Part shown: positions 60,008 through 64,000 of the stretch, one piece after another
Position numbering within the stretch: position 1 is the first letter of the stretch
How the letters are laid out: every line of letters begins with the position of its first letter
Assembly (NCBI GenBank): GCA_026008535.1
Contig: BRKX01000004.1
Span: 57,668,501 to 57,732,500, forward strand
DNA: 64,000 bases
Direction of reading: 5' to 3'
Origin: Perilla frutescens
Taxonomy: Eukaryota > Streptophyta > Magnoliopsida > Lamiales > Lamiaceae
Notes under the pieces: generated by a model
What the model saw: the letters and a program-made list of their open reading frames with translations, nothing else
The model's database searches: none
What the model was told of the DNA's origin: nothing
Program-made: the position numbers and the translations under genes

Positions 60008-61447
60008 TTAGTCCTTCTTGTGATCAGTTTTCCTTTTCTTAGCCATTCTGGATCTGTCTGGCATGTCCTCATTGGAGGAAACTTCCTTTGAGCTTTCCGT
60101 TCCAGTGTGTACTTCCAGCTGTAGGATTGATTCAGAGAGCAGCTTTACCTGGGCTTTCATGTTTTCAATCACTTTCTTGAATTGTTTTGATCCCTTGCTT
60201 GATTGCTGCTTCACTGTTTGTTTGATACTTCGCTGAGTCTTTTCTGCCTTTAGCTGATGATCTCCAATCTCTTGATCTGCATTCAGCTGATGCTCTCCAA
60301 TCTCTTGATCTGCATCCAGCTGATGCTCTCCAATCTCTTGATCTTCATTCAGCTGATGCTCTCCAATCTCTTGATAATAAGCAGCTGGTTTATCAACTGT
60401 TTCAGATTGAGTTGGTGAAGCTGCTTTCTTCTCAGTTTGACCCTTTCTAGAGTCCTTTTTATTATCTCCTTCAGTTGATGACTTGTATCCCTGAATCATG
60501 CGAAAGATATCATCTGAGTCGGAGTTTGATTGAACTTCTGACTCCACCATTGTAGCTTTACCTTTACGCCTTGTTATTAGAGTAGATGGGATTAACTTCT
60601 TCCTCAATTTTGGTGGTGATTCCCTAATTGTTAGTGGAGGTAGAGCAATTGTATTTATTCTGGAGATAAAGTCGTCAGGATCAATCTGTTGAGGATGGAT
60701 CTCCTTAGTCATCTCATCAGGAAGAAGATTCTCCAGGATGAAGCTTACTCTGTTGAGAAAGTTCATCTTTTGTGGAAAGCGCCCTGAGCCTGCGGTTCCA
60801 GTTTCCACAGTGTCTACAAGCTCCTTTAACTGTTGAAAGAAGTATAGAGACCAGTTGACTTTCTTTTCTTCCCAGATTGCATTGCTGATTCTGTACTTTA
60901 TTTCTGACATGCTGGATTGATCTTCACATGATGCTATCATCATCCTCGCAGCCACTGCCGCTAGTACTTGAAACTCTTTTCGAAAGTTGAACACAGAATG
61001 GTTGATGTAATATCTTCCCTTAAACTGAATTGTTGCCCATCTGTCATAGCAGTCTTTCGCATCAACTTCTATTTCTTTAACATTATCTCCTTCATCTAGG
61101 AGATCAAATACAATTTTTAACACTGATGGAGTGATTGTGATTTCTCACCCTCGAACCTCTGTTTTAAATTCTAGAGAGTTCTCTGTGCTCGTTGAGTTGA
61201 GGAAAAACTCGACAACTGCCTCCGGGTATGTCTGAGCGGGTATACCCTCAGTGAATGTCTTCAGCCCAGAATTTTCAATTGACTGAATGATTCCTTCACA
61301 ATATCTGGGAATGTTGGAGAATTTCCTGAAATTGTCTCTGCTGAGTATCTTGTCATGATATAGATCTTTGCAGAATATCGTTAAGTCTTCTCTGGTGATT
61401 TTGAAATTGAACTTCTTTCGATGAGGATTGTTTGAGAGAAAAGTCAT
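60008..61447 (-). pseudogene. F env-like gene 1 with 11-residue repeats, one stop
   Basis: The start is ATG 61447 (MTFLSNNPHRKKFNFKITRED). The frame is continuous for 480 codons except a TGA at 61145-61147. Conserved part: FTEGIPAQTYPEAVVEFFLNST, then EFKTEVRG and ITITPSVLKIVFDLLDEG. The helical segment has WSLYFFQQLKELVDTVET and FPQKMNFLNRVSFILENLL, which lines up with FESKVGLVLRMSKMLEDLL of gene 2 and FREKVGFMNRLSHIIQSQF of gene 3. A hydrophilic region includes four copies of QEIGEHQLNAD (60253-60383) and a tail DMPDRSRMAKKRKTDHKKD, a nuclear-localisation-like end. This is the best-preserved of the three. Function unknown. Confidence 0.8.
60253..60383. repeat. 33-bp tandem repeat inside F env-like gene 1
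   Basis: There are four copies of a unit like CTGATGCTCTCCAATCTCTT plus 13 bases, encoding QEIGEHQLNAD with one or two changes per copy. Because the unit is a multiple of three, copy-number change would keep the frame. Confidence 0.9.
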
Positions 61448-62226
61448 GATTTATGAAGATGTTATTTTGGGGCTGGGAAGATAATCTGGAAGGCTTTGAG
61501 CTCTGGAAGGAAATGATATATGGATAGAAAAGGATAAATTTTCAGTAAAAATCGGAAAGCTTATCTTGAAAATTCAGCCGCCTTCTTTATATAGAAAAAT
61601 TGGGATTCATCCAACGGTTGTGACGATTGGTCTCTCCAAATTTAACGGTCGGATTGGATTAATCGACCCGTCGATTAGCTTTTTAATTTTATCCGTTGGG
61701 AAGTGAAGAGGAGAGAGAAAGACGATTCAACGGTAACATTTAGATGACATGTGTTTTTACCGTTTCCACTAATGAGATTTTTGAACTTATCTCTTCTCTT
61801 CAGTAGTTTCTCCTTGGCTTGAAAACTGATTACGTCATCAGTTGGGTGTGACCGTAACTGATAGTTTTTCTGTTGATCAGTTCCAACTGGGATATCTTCT
61901 CATTAGTTCTTGACTGATCTTAACTGCTCAGATCTTCATTCAGCTGCTTCTCAGTTCAGTTGTTCTCCTTCAGCTGCTCCTTGAAATGATATCTCCTTTT
62001 GAGTTTACTCCAGTTCCTATGACTTCTTCGTCAGTTTGATCAATTTGCAACTTGTAAGTTCTGCATAACTGACTGGATCATCAGTCTTAGCGACCGAACT
62101 GATGATTCAGTTGAACTGATGGGGTAAACTGATCATTTCCAGTTTGCTTACTTCTCAGCAGCTTCTTGCATATACTTCAAACTGATGGATTATGTGGCGA
62201 ACTGATCAGTTTTTTGTCTTTTTGAC
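61448..62226 (-). promoter_or_regulatory. F pol-to-env spacer: five Myb cores and a TATA box
   Basis: Within about 150 bp there are five AACGG/CCGTT cores: 61613-61617, 61644-61648, 61693-61697, 61729-61733 and 61760-61764. On the minus strand they lie upstream of a good TATA box, TATATAAA (61586-61593), which is 139 bp before the env-like ATG at 61447. The remaining part (61800-62226) is repetitive CAGTT/AACTG-rich sequence without coding potential. Confidence 0.55.
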
Positions 62227-63695
62227 TCAGTTTCTCTCTTCAGCTGGAGTGGTTCCTTGGCCTTTTTCTTCCAGTTCATCATCTTCATCATGTGATGCTA
62301 GCTCCAGCATTCCCAACTGTATGCATAGCTCCATAAACCTTGCATCAGGCAATGGTTTGGTGAAGATGTCTGCTATCTGCTTCTCAGTATTGACATATTT
62401 GATGCATATGTCTTTCTTCTCGATGTGATCTTTGATGAAGTGGTGCCTTATGTCGATGTGCTTAGTTCTTGAATGTAGAACTGGATTCTGAGATATCGCA
62501 ATTACACTATTGTTGTCACAGAAGATAGGCACTTCTTCAGTTTCAACTTTGTAATCCTTCAACTGTTGCTTCATCCAGAGTATTTGAGCACAGCAGCTTC
62601 CAGCAGCTACATACTCTGCTTCAGTTGTTGACGTGGCAACTGAGTGCTACTTCTTGCTAAACCAGGATATCAGTTTGCTTCCGAGAAACTGACATGTTCC
62701 ACTAGTGCTTTTTCTGTCAATCTTGCATCCACCAAAGTCTGAGTCTGAATACCCAATTAAACTCAAACTGTCATCTCTGGGATACCATAATCCAAGATTT
62801 ATGGTTCCTTTGAGATATTTGATGATTCTCTTAGCTGCTTCAAGATGACTTTTCTTTGGATTGGCTTGAAACCGTGCACATAGACCGACTGAATATGAGA
62901 TGTCTGATCGGCTGGCTGTTAAGTAAAGTAAGGACCCAATGATTCCTCTATAGTAAGTTTGGCTAACTGATTCTCCTTCTGCATCAAGAGTTAGCTGAAC
63001 TGATGTGTTCATTGGAACCTTGAGAGTTTTTCCTTTACTTACTCCAAACTTCTTAACTAGTTCCTTGGTGTACTTCACCTGGCTGATATGAATTCCATCT
63101 TTTAGCTGCTTCACTTGAAGTCCTAGGAAGAATGTCATTTCTCCCATCATGCTCATCTCAAATTCGCTTTGCATTAGTTGAGCGAACCGTGTGCATAGAT
63201 CTTTGCTCTTTGATCCAAAGATTATGTCATCCACATAAATTTGAACCATTAAGATCTCAGTTGATCGTTCTATTCTGAATAGAGTTCAATCAATGACTCA
63301 TTTTTAAAACCCATTTTTCAGTAAGAATGTTGTTAGAGTTTCATACCACGCTCTTGGAGCTTGCTTTAGTCTGTAGAGAGCCTTTTTCAGTTTGAAGACT
63401 TGATCACCAATTTCAAAGCCTGGCGGTTGCTCGACATATACGTCCTCCTTGAGCATTCCTTGAAGAAAAGCACTCTTGACATCCATTTGGTAGACTGTGA
63501 AGTTAAAGTGAGCTGCATAGGCTAGGAACAGTCTGATGGCTTCCAATCTTGCAATTGGCGTAAATGTCTCATCAAAGTCGATCCCTTCATTTTGTGAGTA
63601 ACCTTTGGCTACCAGTCTAGCCTTGTTCCTTGTGATCACTCCTTGTTCATCCAGCTTGTTGTGAAAAACCCATTTTGTGCCAATGACCTTCTGGG
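62227..63695 (-). pseudogene. F pol: RT and RNase H, truncated by B5
   Basis: The frame enters at 63695 with GTKWVFHNK, then NKARLVAKGYSQ, YQMDVKSAFLQG (first catalytic Asp), LKKALYRLKQAPRAWY, YVDD (about 63235), SEFEMSMMGEMTFFLGLQ, CARFQANPKKSHL and RNase H with GYSDSDFGG, KSTSGTCQFLG, FCDNNSVIA, HSRTKHIDIRHHF and ADIFTKPL. Three clustered stops occur around 63285-63306 and one TAG at 62647 where Gln is expected. All pieces share one frame. The C-terminal tail after RNase H is Glu-rich and ends at 62227. It is inactive. Confidence 0.9.
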
Positions 63696-64000
63696 TGTTG
63701 GGGTTTTTTCGAATTGAACCACTGTAGGATCTAATTGGATGTTCATTAATCCTAATGTCATGTAGATCATAAATTCATGCATCTCATATGTTTTAATTAA
63801 CCGAGTTTAATTAACATGCAAATCCGGTTTAAACGATTCTACTAAAGCGGAAACATAGAATCGAAAAACGACTTACAAATTAAACGACGGGTGGAGGACA
63901 AGATTAAAGATCTAATCTTGTTGTTGTGTATGATGATGATTGGCGCCCCACAGTGATATTCCACTCCTTGATCTTCTGTTGTATTCCCGGACTGAATCTA
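63696..64000 (-). repeat. B5: start of another family-B-like LTR, runs off the window
   Basis: TGTTGGGGTTTTTTCGAATT at 63696 is the minus-strand end of a family-B LTR. The sequence stays alignable (AGCGGAAACATAGAATCG, CAAGATTAAAGATCTAATCT) but is clearly more diverged than B1-B4, so it is a separate subfamily. Confidence 0.85.

Larger units (their letters stand above)
53361..63695 (-). mobile_element. Element F: sirevirus with three env-like genes, 3' part
   Basis: On the minus strand it shows part of RT and RNase H (63695-62227), then three env-like genes in tandem (61447-60008, 59628-57775, 57105-55483), a purine tract (AAAGGGGGAAATTG) and a 1642-bp 3' LTR. Sirevirus assignment rests on SEFEMSMMGEMTFFLGLQ and the env-like genes. 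B5 is inserted at 63696 inside RT, so the 5' half is outside the window. F itself lies in the B4 leader. Confidence 0.88.

Overview
The window is repeat-rich nuclear DNA of a flowering plant, probably a eudicot. I cannot name the species. It contains almost nothing but Ty1/copia LTR retrotransposons, many inserted inside one another. No intact host gene, rRNA or tRNA gene was found. Every gag, pol and env-like reading frame carries at least one stop, frameshift, internal deletion, lost start codon or truncation, so all coding entries are pseudogenes.

Layout. Element A1 (1-5634, + strand) is the 3' part of a sirevirus-type copia element: RT/RNase H, an env-like gene and the 3' LTR. After 0.8 kb of AT-rich DNA comes element C (6408-20968, +), a small copia element with TSD GAGAT. 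Its gag is split by a complete family-B element, B1 (7054-16452, -; TSD GTATG). The stretch 20974-24882 is AT-rich and not retrotransposon-derived. It holds a fold-back repeat, a Mutator-type MITE and an 82-bp tandem duplication.

The rest is a deep nest. B3 (+, starts at 24883) has B2 (25459-34361, -; TSD GTTCT) inside its 5' LTR and the sirevirus D (-, starts at 37008) in its leader. D has A2 (40479-48797, -; TSD GTTTC) inside its env-like gene and element E (-, starts at 50321) inside pol. E is cut by B4 (+, 51167), B4 by sirevirus F (-, 53361) and F by B5 (-, 63696, running off the window). The deepest chain is B3 > D > E > B4 > F > B5.

How the parts work. In an intact element, gag makes the particle and pol supplies protease, integrase, reverse transcriptase and RNase H. 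An initiator-Met tRNA primes at the PBS and a polypurine tract primes plus-strand DNA. The sireviruses A1, A2, D and F add env-like genes 3' of pol that share a V-x-E-F-(F/Y)-x-N type domain. I see no signal peptide or membrane segment in them.

Most interesting points: (1) F carries three divergent env-like genes in tandem, each behind a spacer that looks like a promoter; the first spacer has five AACGG Myb cores and a TATA box. (2) A2 has about 200 bp of env-like sequence inserted in frame in place of the integrase core. (3) Family-B leaders are ancient arrays with a period of about 151 bp. (4) A near-palindrome with core TGTNCCNGANCA recurs through coding and non-coding parts of the sireviruses. 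(5) The family-B TATA box lies in the loop of a GC-rich inverted repeat. All counts and comparisons were made by eye.
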